From the NCBI RefSeq assembly GCF_003443895.1, contig NZ_QQOA01000019.1:62001-126000 (forward strand): 64,000 nucleotides of DNA, given 5' to 3'. The translations under genes were made by a program, and so were the position numbers. The notes beneath the pieces are model-generated. The model was not told where the DNA came from. It was given only the letters and a program-made list of their open reading frames with translations, and searched no databases. The stretch is from Paraburkholderia phosphatilytica (GTDB lineage: Bacteria; Pseudomonadota; Gammaproteobacteria; Burkholderiales; Burkholderiaceae). Positions 1 through 8,485 of this stretch are shown here, one piece after another. The stretch's first letter is position 1. Every line of letters begins with the position of its first letter.

Positions 1-1
1 A

Positions 2-106
2 ACAAGCACGGCGCGCGGCGATATGCGCATCAAGCGCCCTGACCACGTCGACCTGCGCCTCCCACACGTGGCGAAAACATTGCACGGCTTGCCGATCACG
101 GTCTAG
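2..106 (+). CDS. 3' end of an unidentified gene cut by the window start
   Basis: An open frame runs in from the window edge for 34 codons and stops with TAG at 104-106. Its codons are G/C-ending like the neighbouring genes. The visible C-terminus includes VDLRLPHVAKTLHGLPITV. No domain can be recognised from this fragment. It lies 56 bp upstream of an O-acyltransferase on the same strand, so it is probably the last part of another polysaccharide-locus gene, but that is only an inference from position. Confidence 0.45.
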   Translation, partial: TSTARGDMRIKRPDHVDLRLPHVAKTLHGLPITV

Positions 107-162
107 CCAGCGAAAACCTCAAGGGGTATCGTTAGCAGCGGCAAAGGATTTGGACCTCGACC

Positions 163-1419
163 ATGCGACCGACGATCCACCCGTTGACGAGCCTCAGAGG
201 ATTCGCCGCCCTTCTGATTGTCGCCAATCACGTCACGTTGCTGATGCTGCCGCTCGGCGCCACATCGGCTAAACCGGCGCTCATCAAGACGGGCATTCTG
301 GGCATGACGATGTTCTTCGTGCTCAGCGGCTTCGTGATGTACTACAACTATGCACACCGGATCGCCGCCAACCGTTCGGAAGGCATCGCGCAGTTCCTGT
401 GTGCACGTATCGCGCGCCTCTACCCGCTGCTGATCGCCTATGTGCTGTTCAACTTCGTCCTGAACATCTGCCGGTCGTTGTCGAACGGCGACACCTCCGG
501 CGCGTCCCTCTATGTCGCCACGTTGCCGCTTTATCTCCTCGGCGTGCAGTCCTGGGTGTATGCGGTCGTCCAGGACGTGAACGTGACCGTGTCGCAGTAT
601 TTCGGCAATCCGGCCTGGTCCGTCAGCACGGAACTGTTCTTCTATGTGCTGTTCGTGCCGCTCATCGTGATGCGCCAGCAAAACCAGCCGTCGATGTCGC
701 GCGGGCTCTTCATCGTCGTTGCGTCGATTTTCGCGCGCGCGATGTTTCTTGTCTTGGCGGATTCCGATGCAACGCAGCACTGGATCGCGGCAACGCTTGG
801 CGAATCGAGTTCGCTTGGTGTCTATTCCTGGCTCGTCTATTACTGCCCTTATGGCCGTTGCTTCGAATTCCTTGCAGGCATGGGGATTGCTGAGATGTGG
901 CTCGCGCGCAAGCAATACGCTAGCGCCATGGCTATGGATCGGCTCGGCCTGCTAGCCGGCGTCTGCGCGATCCTCTACATCGTCGCGTCGTTTTTAAGCG
1001 AGATCGTGTTTTCGATGCCGCGGTTCTTCGAGAATACGGCCACGCACTTCTTCTATATCGCCGCGGTACCGCCGGCCATCTATTTCCTGATCCGCGAGCA
1101 GAGCATCGCATCGAAGCTGCTGTCGCTTCCGCTGCTATTGTTCGTCGGCGACATCAGCTACTCGCTGTATTTCATTCACACGCTCGTCTTTCCGCTATTC
1201 CGGGTCGACCCCGGCCTGAACCTCAAGGAACACGTGCCGATGATCCTCGGGCGCGTCGCGGTGTTTCTGGCGATCTCCACCGTGCTTTCGGCACTCGTCT
1301 ATCGAACCCTGGAGAAGCCGGCCCGCGCCGCCATCATGCGGCGCCTTACTGCGAAGCGCGCACGAATGCTCGAGGTGGCGCGAGGCATCGAGCAGCACGA
1401 ATCGTCGTCGGAAATGTAG
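163..1419 (+). CDS. Acyltransferase family 3 (OafA/YrhL-like) membrane O-acyltransferase
   Basis: This 418-residue polytopic membrane protein belongs to the acyltransferase-3 family, which moves acetyl or other acyl groups onto sugars of surface polysaccharides at the inner membrane. The N-terminal signature SLRGFAALLIVANH (residues 10-23, with the family Arg and His) is followed by FFVLSGFVMYY, the usual second conserved stretch. About ten hydrophobic segments follow, and the protein ends in a basic cytoplasmic tail. No SGNH domain is fused. The next gene is a second member of the same family. Its acceptor is unknown; the CDP-sugar and nonulosonate genes downstream suggest decoration of the polysaccharide made here. 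Confidence 0.9.
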   Translation: MRPTIHPLTSLRGFAALLIVANHVTLLMLPLGATSAKPALIKTGILGMTMFFVLSGFVMYYNYAHRIAANRSEGIAQFLCARIARLYPLLIAYVLFNFVLNICRSLSNGDTSGASLYVATLPLYLLGVQSWVYAVVQDVNVTVSQYFGNPAWSVSTELFFYVLFVPLIVMRQQNQPSMSRGLFIVVASIFARAMFLVLADSDATQHWIAATLGESSSLGVYSWLVYYCPYGRCFEFLAGMGIAEMWLARKQYASAMAMDRLGLLAGVCAILYIVASFLSEIVFSMPRFFENTATHFFYIAAVPPAIYFLIREQSIASKLLSLPLLLFVGDISYSLYFIHTLVFPLFRVDPGLNLKEHVPMILGRVAVFLAISTVLSALVYRTLEKPARAAIMRRLTAKRARMLEVARGIEQHESSSEM

Positions 1420-1518
1420 GACGGTTGGCCTGGATATGGCCAATCGACTCACACCGGATACGCCTACACGGGTACAATCGTTCGCAGGAACGCGCTCCTC
1501 TCTTCTGGAACAGGATCG

Positions 1519-2760
1519 ATGACCACTCGCAAGAACCTCGAAATCGAACGTCTTCGCGCGATCGCCGTTCTGCTAACCATCCTGGTCCACGCGCCCTTCA
1601 AACAACTCTTTTCGCCCTACCTTTATTCAAGCTTTACCGGCGTCGATCTGTTCTTCGTCATTTCCGGCTTCGTCGTCACGACCTCCTTTCTTCGGACGTT
1701 ACCGGCGAAATCCGGCTCAAGCACGCTCGAACGGTTGCAAAACGGCAAGCGGGCGATCGCCGAATTCTATGTGCGCCGCGTGTTTCGCATCGCGCCATCC
1801 GCGTTCTTCTATATCGCGCTCTATTGGCTCGTGGCGGTCATCATGGCGGCGAACGGCAGCATCGAGAGCTACGCCAGGCCGCAGGACATCTTTCGCGAAG
1901 GCGTCGCGTTCGCAGGCGGCATCTATAACTATGCGATGGTCTATGGCGGCATCACCAGCAACCTCGCGCATTACTACAGCCTGTCCATCGAAGAGCATTT
2001 CTATCTGATCGCACCCGTCCTTCTCGTGCTATGCGGCAGCACGCCAAGACGCCTCGTGGCTTTTGGCGTGGGTGTCGCGCTCGTCCTCTTCGTCGCAAGG
2101 CCGCTAACCGCGGCCAGCATCGCGAACCTGTCGCATACCCGCTTCGATGAACTGTTTTACGGGGCCATGCTTGCCCTGCTGCTGCCGAGCTATCAACGCG
2201 TGCTGGGCTCGCAGACCAACTGGCACAAGCGCGCCGAATTGCCCGGCTTCGTGCTGCTCGCGCTAAGCCCAAGGCTCTATCCGCTGACAAAAACGCTGAT
2301 CGGCCTTGCGCTATGCGCGCTGCTCACGTTGCTCCCGGGCGTGACGAACACCAAGGTTCTGGATGGCACGAGCGGCCAGTTTTATTTCTCCGTTTCAAGC
2401 GCCGCGTTCATCAGCTATGGCGCGGTGTCCACGGTCCTCGTGGCGCTTGCCTCGCTCGAGCGCGGATGGATCGTGCCGGTTCCAGGCATATCCACGTTTC
2501 TCGAATACGTCGGCTCCCGCTCCTACTCGCTTTACCTGGGGCACATGCTGATCATCGACGTCTACAACGATCTCTACTTCCGGCTGTACGAATACGTACC
2601 CGACTTCTTCAGGCTGACGCGCGCAGGCTATGCGCTGCAGTTCGCGGCCGTCCTGATCGCTTCGCTTTGCCTCGCGGAACTGTCGTACCGGCTTGTGGAA
2701 ACGCCCTTTAGAAACATCGGCAGACATGTTAGCCGCTCATGGATGCAAACGCCAGCATGA
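1519..2760 (+). CDS. Second acyltransferase family 3 membrane protein
   Basis: A 413-residue polytopic membrane O-acyltransferase. The N-terminus has the family motif EIERLRAIAVLLTILVHA (residues 8-25), then DLFFVISGFVVT, then roughly ten hydrophobic helices. It is clearly a family paralogue of the upstream acyltransferase but not a close copy, so the two probably act on different positions or acceptors. AGGA lies about 7 nt before the ATG. Its stop codon overlaps the favoured start of the next gene (ATGA at 2757-2760), which indicates translational coupling. Confidence 0.9.
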   Translation: MTTRKNLEIERLRAIAVLLTILVHAPFKQLFSPYLYSSFTGVDLFFVISGFVVTTSFLRTLPAKSGSSTLERLQNGKRAIAEFYVRRVFRIAPSAFFYIALYWLVAVIMAANGSIESYARPQDIFREGVAFAGGIYNYAMVYGGITSNLAHYYSLSIEEHFYLIAPVLLVLCGSTPRRLVAFGVGVALVLFVARPLTAASIANLSHTRFDELFYGAMLALLLPSYQRVLGSQTNWHKRAELPGFVLLALSPRLYPLTKTLIGLALCALLTLLPGVTNTKVLDGTSGQFYFSVSSAAFISYGAVSTVLVALASLERGWIVPVPGISTFLEYVGSRSYSLYLGHMLIIDVYNDLYFRLYEYVPDFFRLTRAGYALQFAAVLIASLCLAELSYRLVETPFRNIGRHVSRSWMQTPA

Positions 2761-3566
2761 GAATCGCTTCCCTTCTGGCGTTCATTGCGTGCTCCACCGT
2801 TCCGCTCAGCGCGCTTGCGCAGTTCGACTACAACGACGACCTGACGCGCGCGGTCGCAGCGCATTACCCCCCGCTGATCCGGCTTCTGATCACCAAGGGC
2901 GCACGGCAAAACACCCAGGACGCGCGCGGCGATACGCCATTGATGCTAGCGGTCCGCTCCGGCGACGATGAAATCACCACGCTGCTGATGCAGTATCACC
3001 CCAATCCCTATCTGCTCAACCGCTCGAACCATTCCGCGGCAACCGAAGCGGTTCTCGCCGACGACCCCGACACCCTCAAAGCCGTGCTGATGCAGGACGA
3101 CCGTCTGCAGGTGGCCCAGTCGCTCGGCCTCGCAACGAAGCTCGACAGGCGCCGCACGTTGAACATGTTCGTGCAGCTCTATGGGGCCGCTGCCACCGAC
3201 GAAATCGGCCAGGGCTTCCTGCGCACGCCGCTGAATTATTTTCAGCCTGGTAGTCAGGTGGCGCTGTCGTTCTCTCCCGCTGAGAATCGCCCCGATGTGT
3301 GTGCGACGCCTGCCTCGACACTGCTGCTGCAAGGCAAGATATGCAAGGTAGATGGCGAACGCGTGACCATTGAATGGCAGATGCTGTCCAACCTGAACAA
3401 CATGGACAGGAAGTGCTCTCCGCAACGGCACTTCCGCCTTGAACGCAAAGCGGACCAGACGTGGGACGCGAAGTACCTGGGCATGTGCGGCATCTCGCCC
3501 GGCGACTTTCCCGACGTTCCCACGTCATTCAACTACCGCACCTTCATCATTCCGGAACTCCAGTAG
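2757..3566 (+). CDS. Secreted ankyrin-repeat protein
   Basis: A 269-residue protein from the ATG at 2757. This start overlaps the preceding stop as ATGA and places a clean signal peptide (MRIASLLAFIACSTVPLSALAQ) at the very N-terminus; an in-frame ATG at 2739 would add six residues before it. After the signal peptide come two to three ankyrin-like repeats (HYPPLIRLLITKGARQNTQD, GDTPLMLAVRSGDDEITTLL), a more divergent helical region, and a C-terminal portion with four cysteines that could form periplasmic disulfides. Function is unknown. Coupling to an acyltransferase suggests a periplasmic partner in polysaccharide modification, but nothing in the sequence proves that. Confidence 0.8.
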   Translation: MRIASLLAFIACSTVPLSALAQFDYNDDLTRAVAAHYPPLIRLLITKGARQNTQDARGDTPLMLAVRSGDDEITTLLMQYHPNPYLLNRSNHSAATEAVLADDPDTLKAVLMQDDRLQVAQSLGLATKLDRRRTLNMFVQLYGAAATDEIGQGFLRTPLNYFQPGSQVALSFSPAENRPDVCATPASTLLLQGKICKVDGERVTIEWQMLSNLNNMDRKCSPQRHFRLERKADQTWDAKYLGMCGISPGDFPDVPTSFNYRTFIIPELQ

Positions 3567-3910
3567 CAGCGCGTCGACACACGTCTCGCGCGCGTCTTGA
3601 CGGCGATGCACCGGCACATCGCCATGTGTCGCATACCCATTCAATATCCGCTGCGGATACAACTGCCCTAGATAGATTGTCCTAAAGCTAATGTAATTCA
3701 AGCAAATATTCAAATAGAAATTCACGGAAATGCATTCTCCAATCTGACGTAAACCCTTAGGCAGCAGCCAGAAGAGCGCCTGAAGCTGTTTCATCTATGC
3801 GTAACTCTTAAGCGCAGCATCAAGCAGGCGAAAACACCAAAACAATGCTGGCACTCAAACCGGCATCGCGCTATCTTAGCGCGGTCGGAATACTAAGGAC
3901 GCCACGAGAC
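3567..3910. promoter_or_regulatory. AT-rich intergenic stretch before the CDP-sugar operon
   Basis: This 344-bp gap has no supported gene. Positions 3665-3830 are distinctly A/T-rich compared with the coding DNA around them, as expected of a promoter region for the rfbFGH operon. No -35/-10 pair with good spacing stands out. A small perfect hairpin, CGCGCTA-TCT-TAGCGCG, lies at 3867-3883, 27 bp before the rfbF start. Confidence 0.4.
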
Positions 3911-4681
3911 ATGAAAGCTGTCTTGCTTGCCGGTGGACTGGGCACCCGAATCTCCGAAGAAACGCATCTGAAACCGAAGCCCATGATCGAAATCGGCGGC
4001 AGGCCGATCTTGTGGCACGTGATGAAGATCTATTCCCAGCACGGCATCAACGATTTCATCGTGTGCTGCGGCTATAAGGGATATGTAATCAAAGAGTATT
4101 TCGCGAATTATTTCCTGCACATGTCCGACATCACGCTCGACATGCGCAACAACAAGATGGACGTTCATCAGAACAGCGCCGAGTCATGGCGAGTGACGCT
4201 GGTGGACACGGGCGAGCGAACCATGACGGGCGGTCGTCTGAAGCGGGTCCGCAGCTACCTCGGAAGCGAAGACTTCTGCTTTACGTATGGAGACGGCGTA
4301 GGCAACGTCGACGTCACCGCTGCAATCGAATTTCACCGCTCCAGCGGCAAGCTCGCTACCGTCACCGCCACGCAGCAACCGGGACGCTTCGGCGCTTTGG
4401 ACCTCGAAGGTCATGTCGTGCGCAGCTTTCGCGAGAAGCCGCGCGGCGACAACGCGTGGATCAACGGCGGCTTCTTCATCCTCAACCCGAGAGTGATCGA
4501 CTTCATCGAAGGCGACGACACCGCATGGGAAGCCGAGCCGCTAGAGAGGCTCGCGTCGAAGGGTGAACTGCAGACGTGGTTTCATCGCGACTTCTGGCAG
4601 CCGATGGATACGCTCAGAGACAAGACCTATCTCGAACAGCTGTGGTCCACGGGTAACGCGCCATGGAAGATATGGGTGTAG
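3911..4681 (+). CDS. rfbF: Glucose-1-phosphate cytidylyltransferase
   Basis: A 256-residue enzyme that makes CDP-glucose from CTP and glucose-1-phosphate, the entry step to CDP-3,6-dideoxyhexoses. The ATG at 3911 is chosen because the nucleotidyltransferase fold starts at once with MKAVLLAGGLGTRISEET and continues with the uridylyl/cytidylyl motif LKPKPMIEIGGRPILWH. A longer in-frame start at 3845 adds 22 residues with no counterpart in the family. The motifs CGYKGYVIKEYF and FTYGDGVGNVD are typical of RfbF. Length matches the family (about 257). It overlaps rfbG by 19 bp, so the genes are co-translated. Confidence 0.96.
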   Translation: MKAVLLAGGLGTRISEETHLKPKPMIEIGGRPILWHVMKIYSQHGINDFIVCCGYKGYVIKEYFANYFLHMSDITLDMRNNKMDVHQNSAESWRVTLVDTGERTMTGGRLKRVRSYLGSEDFCFTYGDGVGNVDVTAAIEFHRSSGKLATVTATQQPGRFGALDLEGHVVRSFREKPRGDNAWINGGFFILNPRVIDFIEGDDTAWEAEPLERLASKGELQTWFHRDFWQPMDTLRDKTYLEQLWSTGNAPWKIWV

Positions 4682-5742
4682 ACCGCGCGTTCTGGCACGG
4701 CAAGCGCGTGCTCGTTACGGGACACACGGGGTTCAAAGGCAGCTGGCTGTCCCTGTGGCTCCAGCAGCTTGGCGCGGATGTCGCCGGCTATGCGCTTGCG
4801 CCGCCCACCGCGCCGAGTCTCTTCGAGGTCGCGAACGTCGGCGCGTCGATGCGTTCCGTCATCGGTGACATTCGCGATTTCGACAGACTCGCGGGGACGC
4901 TGCACGCGCATCGCCCGGAGATCGTCATCCACATGGCCGCGCAGCCGCTGGTGCGACGCTCGTATGAAGCGCCGCTCGAAACCTATTCGACGAACCTGAT
5001 GGGCACCGTCAATCTGCTCGAGGCCGTCAGGCGCACGGATTTCGCGCGCGCGGTCGTCAACGTGACGAGCGACAAGTGCTACGAGAACCGCGAATGGATG
5101 TGGGGCTATCGGGAAAACGACCGCATCGGCGGCTTCGATCCGTATAGCAACAGCAAGGCCTGCGCCGAACTCATTACCGCGTCGTATCGCGACAGCTTCT
5201 TCAATGCCACGGATTTCGCGCGGCATCGCGTGGCGCTCGCAAGCGCGCGAGCGGGCAATGTGATCGGCGGCGGCGACTGGGCGCAGGACCGGCTCATCCC
5301 GGACATCGTCCGTTCGCTATCCGCGGGCGAGCCCGTCGCGATCCGCAACCCGGCGGCCGTACGGCCGTGGCAACACGTGCTGGAGCCGCTCGGCGGCTAT
5401 CTGAAGCTCGCGCAGGCGCTCTATGAAAAAGGCTCCGAGTACGCCGGCGCGTGGAACTTCGCTCCAGACGACGCCGATACGCGGCCCGTGCAATGGATCG
5501 TCGAGCGGTTCTCGTCGCAATGGGGCGGCCATGCAGGATGGCGAGCGCAAGGCGACGACGCGAGGCATGAGACAAACGTGCTCAGGCTCGATAGCTCGAA
5601 GGCCCGCGAGTTGCTCGGCTGGCGACCCCGCTGGCAGCTTGCGCAGACGATCGACCGGATCGTCGAATGGCACCAGGCCTTTATTGACAGCGCCGACATG
5701 CATCGATTGAGTCACGCCCAGATTCGCGCTTACCTGGAGTAG
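4663..5742 (+). CDS. rfbG: CDP-glucose 4,6-dehydratase
   Basis: A 359-residue extended SDR that converts CDP-D-glucose to CDP-4-keto-6-deoxy-D-glucose. It has the N-terminal NAD-binding loop VTGHTGFKGSWLSLWL, in the form characteristic of RfbG rather than other SDR dehydratases. It also has the catalytic YxxxK as PYSNSKACAEL, the family segment NVTSDKCYENREWMWGYRE, and RPWQHVLEPLGGYL near the C-terminus. Length is normal. The start lies inside the end of rfbF and the stop is 4 bp before the rfbH TTG start, so the three genes form a tight operon. Confidence 0.96.
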   Translation: MEDMGVDRAFWHGKRVLVTGHTGFKGSWLSLWLQQLGADVAGYALAPPTAPSLFEVANVGASMRSVIGDIRDFDRLAGTLHAHRPEIVIHMAAQPLVRRSYEAPLETYSTNLMGTVNLLEAVRRTDFARAVVNVTSDKCYENREWMWGYRENDRIGGFDPYSNSKACAELITASYRDSFFNATDFARHRVALASARAGNVIGGGDWAQDRLIPDIVRSLSAGEPVAIRNPAAVRPWQHVLEPLGGYLKLAQALYEKGSEYAGAWNFAPDDADTRPVQWIVERFSSQWGGHAGWRAQGDDARHETNVLRLDSSKARELLGWRPRWQLAQTIDRIVEWHQAFIDSADMHRLSHAQIRAYLE

Positions 5743-5746
5743 ATTC

Positions 5747-7066
5747 TTGACCTCGAACCTCGCACAGCTTCGCACGCAGATTCTTCAACTGGTCAACGAG
5801 TACGGCGCGCTAGCCGCCCGGACGCCGGAATTCATCCCCGGTGTCTCCACGGTGCCGCCATCGGGCAAGGTCATCGGCGCCCGCGAAATGGTGTCGATGG
5901 TCGACGCATCGCTCGATGGCTGGTTGACGACTGGCCGCTTCAACGATGCATTCGAACAGCGGCTGGCATCGTTCCTCGGGGTCGAGCACCTGATCACGGT
6001 GAATTCCGGATCGTCCGCGAACCTCGTTGCCTTCTCGACGCTGACGTCGCCGAAGCTCGGCGACCGCGCGATCCGCCCGGGCGACGAAGTGATCGGCGTC
6101 GCCGCGGGCTTTCCCACCACCGTCAATCCGGCGCTGCAGTTCGGTGCGGTGCCGGTATTCGTCGACATCGCGCTCGGCACGTACAACATCGATGCATCGA
6201 AGGTGGAAGCCGCGATCACGCCGAAAACGAAAGCGATCATGCTCGCCCATACGCTCGGCAATCCGTTCAATCTCGATGCGATCACGTCGCTCTGCAAGCG
6301 CCACCACCTCTGGCTGATCGAGGATTGCTGCGACGCGCTAGGCTCGACCTACGACGGCAAGCTCGTCGGCACCTTCGGCGATATCGGCACGCTCAGCTTC
6401 TATCCCGCGCACCACATCACGATGGGCGAAGGCGGCGCGGTTTTCACCAACAGCTACGAACTGAAGCAGATCGCGGCGTCGTTCCGCGACTGGGGTCGCG
6501 ACTGCTACTGCGCGCCGGGCAAGGACAACACCTGCACGAAGCGCTTCTGCTGGAAGCTCGGCGAACTGCCCGAAGGCTACGATCACAAGTACACGTACTC
6601 GCATCTCGGCTACAACCTCAAGATCACCGACATGCAGGCCGCGTGCGGGCTTGCGCAGCTGGAGCGCGCGCCCCGCTTCATCGAAGCGCGCCGGCGCAAT
6701 TTTGCGTGGCTCGCCGAGCGCCTGAAGACCTGCGAAGCGCAGCTCGTGCTCCCCACCGCGACGCCGAACGCCGATCCGTCGTGGTTCGGCTTTCCGCTCA
6801 CGATCCGGCCGGAAGCCGGCGTGCGCCGCGTCGACCTGCTGACGTACCTGGACCAGGAAAAGATCGGCACGCGTCTCCTCTTTGCCGGCAACCTGACCCG
6901 CCAGCCGTACATGAGCGGGCGCCACTTTCGCGTCAGCGGCGAACTCACCAATACGGACATCGTGATGGAGAACACGTTCTGGATCGGCGTATTTCCGGGG
7001 CTCGGCGAAGCACAGCTGGAGTACGCGGCAAGCAGGATCGAAACGTATCTCGGCGTCAACTTCTGA
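5747..7066 (+). CDS. rfbH: CDP-4-keto-6-deoxyglucose 3-dehydrase (E1), TTG start
   Basis: A 439-residue PMP- and [2Fe-2S]-dependent dehydrase that removes the C3 hydroxyl of CDP-4-keto-6-deoxyglucose. The Schiff-base lysine of the aminotransferase fold is replaced by histidine in YPAHHITMGEGG (residues 220-231), the hallmark of E1. Cysteines at about 195, 253, 255 and 263 match the spacing of the E1 iron-sulfur ligands. Translation starts at TTG (5747) behind GGAG in the rfbG tail. E1 needs a reductase partner (E3, RfbI/AscD type); none is encoded in this window, so it must lie elsewhere or be a housekeeping ferredoxin reductase. Confidence 0.95.
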   Translation: MTSNLAQLRTQILQLVNEYGALAARTPEFIPGVSTVPPSGKVIGAREMVSMVDASLDGWLTTGRFNDAFEQRLASFLGVEHLITVNSGSSANLVAFSTLTSPKLGDRAIRPGDEVIGVAAGFPTTVNPALQFGAVPVFVDIALGTYNIDASKVEAAITPKTKAIMLAHTLGNPFNLDAITSLCKRHHLWLIEDCCDALGSTYDGKLVGTFGDIGTLSFYPAHHITMGEGGAVFTNSYELKQIAASFRDWGRDCYCAPGKDNTCTKRFCWKLGELPEGYDHKYTYSHLGYNLKITDMQAACGLAQLERAPRFIEARRRNFAWLAERLKTCEAQLVLPTATPNADPSWFGFPLTIRPEAGVRRVDLLTYLDQEKIGTRLLFAGNLTRQPYMSGRHFRVSGELTNTDIVMENTFWIGVFPGLGEAQLEYAASRIETYLGVNF

Positions 7067-7097
7067 TGCCCGGCCCTTCGCCGCTCCCGGACCGGTC

Positions 7098-7535
7098 ATG
7101 ACGCACAGCCCCCGACGAGCGCTGCTCGCGATCGCGAATCGCCGCACCGGGGGCAAGGGCCTCCGCTTCCTGCTGATCGGCGGGTTCAATACCGCGTTCG
7201 CGTACTGCGTGTCGACCGGCCTCTATTACGCACTGACCCGCTGGCTCCACATCGTCGCGATCGGTGCGATCGCCAACGTCATCTGCATTACCGAGGCGTT
7301 TTTCGCGTACAAGCTGTTCGTGTTCCGTTCGAGCGGCGGCTGGCTGCGCGAGTACCTGCGCTGCTACGTCGTCTATGGGGGCAACGCGCTGATCGGCATC
7401 GCTGGGCTGTGGCTTTTCGTCAACGTGATCGGCGTGCCGTTCTGGATCGCACAGGGCGGGCTTATGGCCGCTGGCATGGTGATCTCGTACGTCGGCCACG
7501 ACCGCTTCACTTTCAAGGGGGCACAGCGCGGATGA
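7098..7535 (+). CDS. GtrA-like family membrane protein
   Basis: A 145-residue protein with four hydrophobic helices. It has the GtrA-family features FLLIGGFNTAFAYCVSTGLYY near residue 25, AFFAYKLFVF in the middle and SYVGHDRFTF at the C-terminus. GtrA proteins are proposed to flip polyprenyl-phosphate-linked monosaccharides across the inner membrane. The stop codon overlaps the start of the next gene, a GtrB-type glycosyltransferase, as ATGA; this is the standard gtrA-gtrB pairing. The pair suggests periplasmic addition of a sugar to the polysaccharide or another acceptor. Confidence 0.9.
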   Translation: MTHSPRRALLAIANRRTGGKGLRFLLIGGFNTAFAYCVSTGLYYALTRWLHIVAIGAIANVICITEAFFAYKLFVFRSSGGWLREYLRCYVVYGGNALIGIAGLWLFVNVIGVPFWIAQGGLMAAGMVISYVGHDRFTFKGAQRG

Positions 7536-8485
7536 GCAACCGGAAACTGATCAGCATCGTCGCGGGCTGTTTCAACGAACGGGACAACATCGCGGAACTG
7601 CATGCCCGCATTACCGAGGCGATGCTTCAGGTACCGCAGTACGCGTACGAGATCATCCTGATCGACAACGCATCGACCGACGGAACGGTCGACGTGATAC
7701 GCGCGATCGCGAAGCAGGACAAGCGCCTGAAAGCGATCGTCAACGTGCGTAATTTCGGTCACATCCGCTCGCCCTATCACGCGCTGCTGCTCGCCGGCGG
7801 CGATGCGGTGATCGGCATGGCGTCGGATCTGGAAGACCCGCCCGAACTGTTGCCCGAATTCCTCCGGCGCTGGGAACAAGGCTTCAAGATCGCGATCGGG
7901 GTGCGCAGGAAGCACGAGGAGCGCGGCATCAAGCCGCTGTTGCGCAAGGCGTACTACAAGCTGATCACACGCATCTCCGACGTCGAGCAGGTACAGAACT
8001 TCACCGGCTTCGGTCTGTACGACCGTGCGGTGATGGACATCCTGCGCGACATCGACGACCCCTACCCGTACTTTCGCGGCCTCATCTGCGAACTCGGCTT
8101 CCCGCGCTCCGAGGTGCCCTTCGACAAGCCGGTCAGAAAGCGCGGCATATCGAAGGGCACGTTCTTCGTGTACCTAGACAGCGCGCTGCTCGGCATCGTC
8201 AATCATACGAAGGCGCCGTTGCGGCTCGCAACCGTCATGGGTGTCTGCATGAGCGGCCTGAGCTTTCTGATGGGCATCTACTACCTCGTTCGCAAGCTGA
8301 TGGCATGGAGCGAATTCCAGATGGGCATCGCGCCGCTCGCCATCAGCCTCTTCTTCTTCCTCGGCATGCTGTTCCTGCTCGTCGGGCTGCTCGGTGAATA
8401 CATCGGCCTGCTCGTCACGCACACCGTGCGGCGCCCGATGGTCGTCGAACACGAGCGCATCAACTTCGAGAATAGCGATGCATGA
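7532..8485 (+). CDS. GT2 polyprenyl-phosphate glycosyltransferase, GtrB/DPM1-like
   Basis: A 317-residue protein with an N-terminal GT-A family 2 domain. Visible motifs are VAGCFNERDNI, IILIDNASTDGT and MASDLEDPPELLPEF (nucleotide-sugar and metal binding), followed by the GtrB-like segment NFTGFGLYDRAVMDIL. Two hydrophobic hairpin helices span about residues 230-300. Such enzymes load a sugar onto undecaprenyl phosphate at the cytoplasmic face for flipping by GtrA. The ATG at 7532 overlaps the gtrA-like stop. The sugar donor could be the CDP-deoxysugar made by its neighbours, which would be unusual for this family; that is an inference from position. Confidence 0.9.
   Translation: MSNRKLISIVAGCFNERDNIAELHARITEAMLQVPQYAYEIILIDNASTDGTVDVIRAIAKQDKRLKAIVNVRNFGHIRSPYHALLLAGGDAVIGMASDLEDPPELLPEFLRRWEQGFKIAIGVRRKHEERGIKPLLRKAYYKLITRISDVEQVQNFTGFGLYDRAVMDILRDIDDPYPYFRGLICELGFPRSEVPFDKPVRKRGISKGTFFVYLDSALLGIVNHTKAPLRLATVMGVCMSGLSFLMGIYYLVRKLMAWSEFQMGIAPLAISLFFFLGMLFLLVGLLGEYIGLLVTHTVRRPMVVEHERINFENSDA

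Noticed and set aside
103..915. Minus-strand open frame of 270 codons opposite the first acyltransferase
   Set aside because: Its translation is very rich in Arg, His, Asp and Glu, and the plus strand encodes a clear membrane acyltransferase.
3677..3705. TTGTCC with nearby TA-rich sequence as a rfbFGH promoter
   Set aside because: No -10-like hexamer lies at an acceptable distance; the region is AT-rich but the exact promoter cannot be placed.
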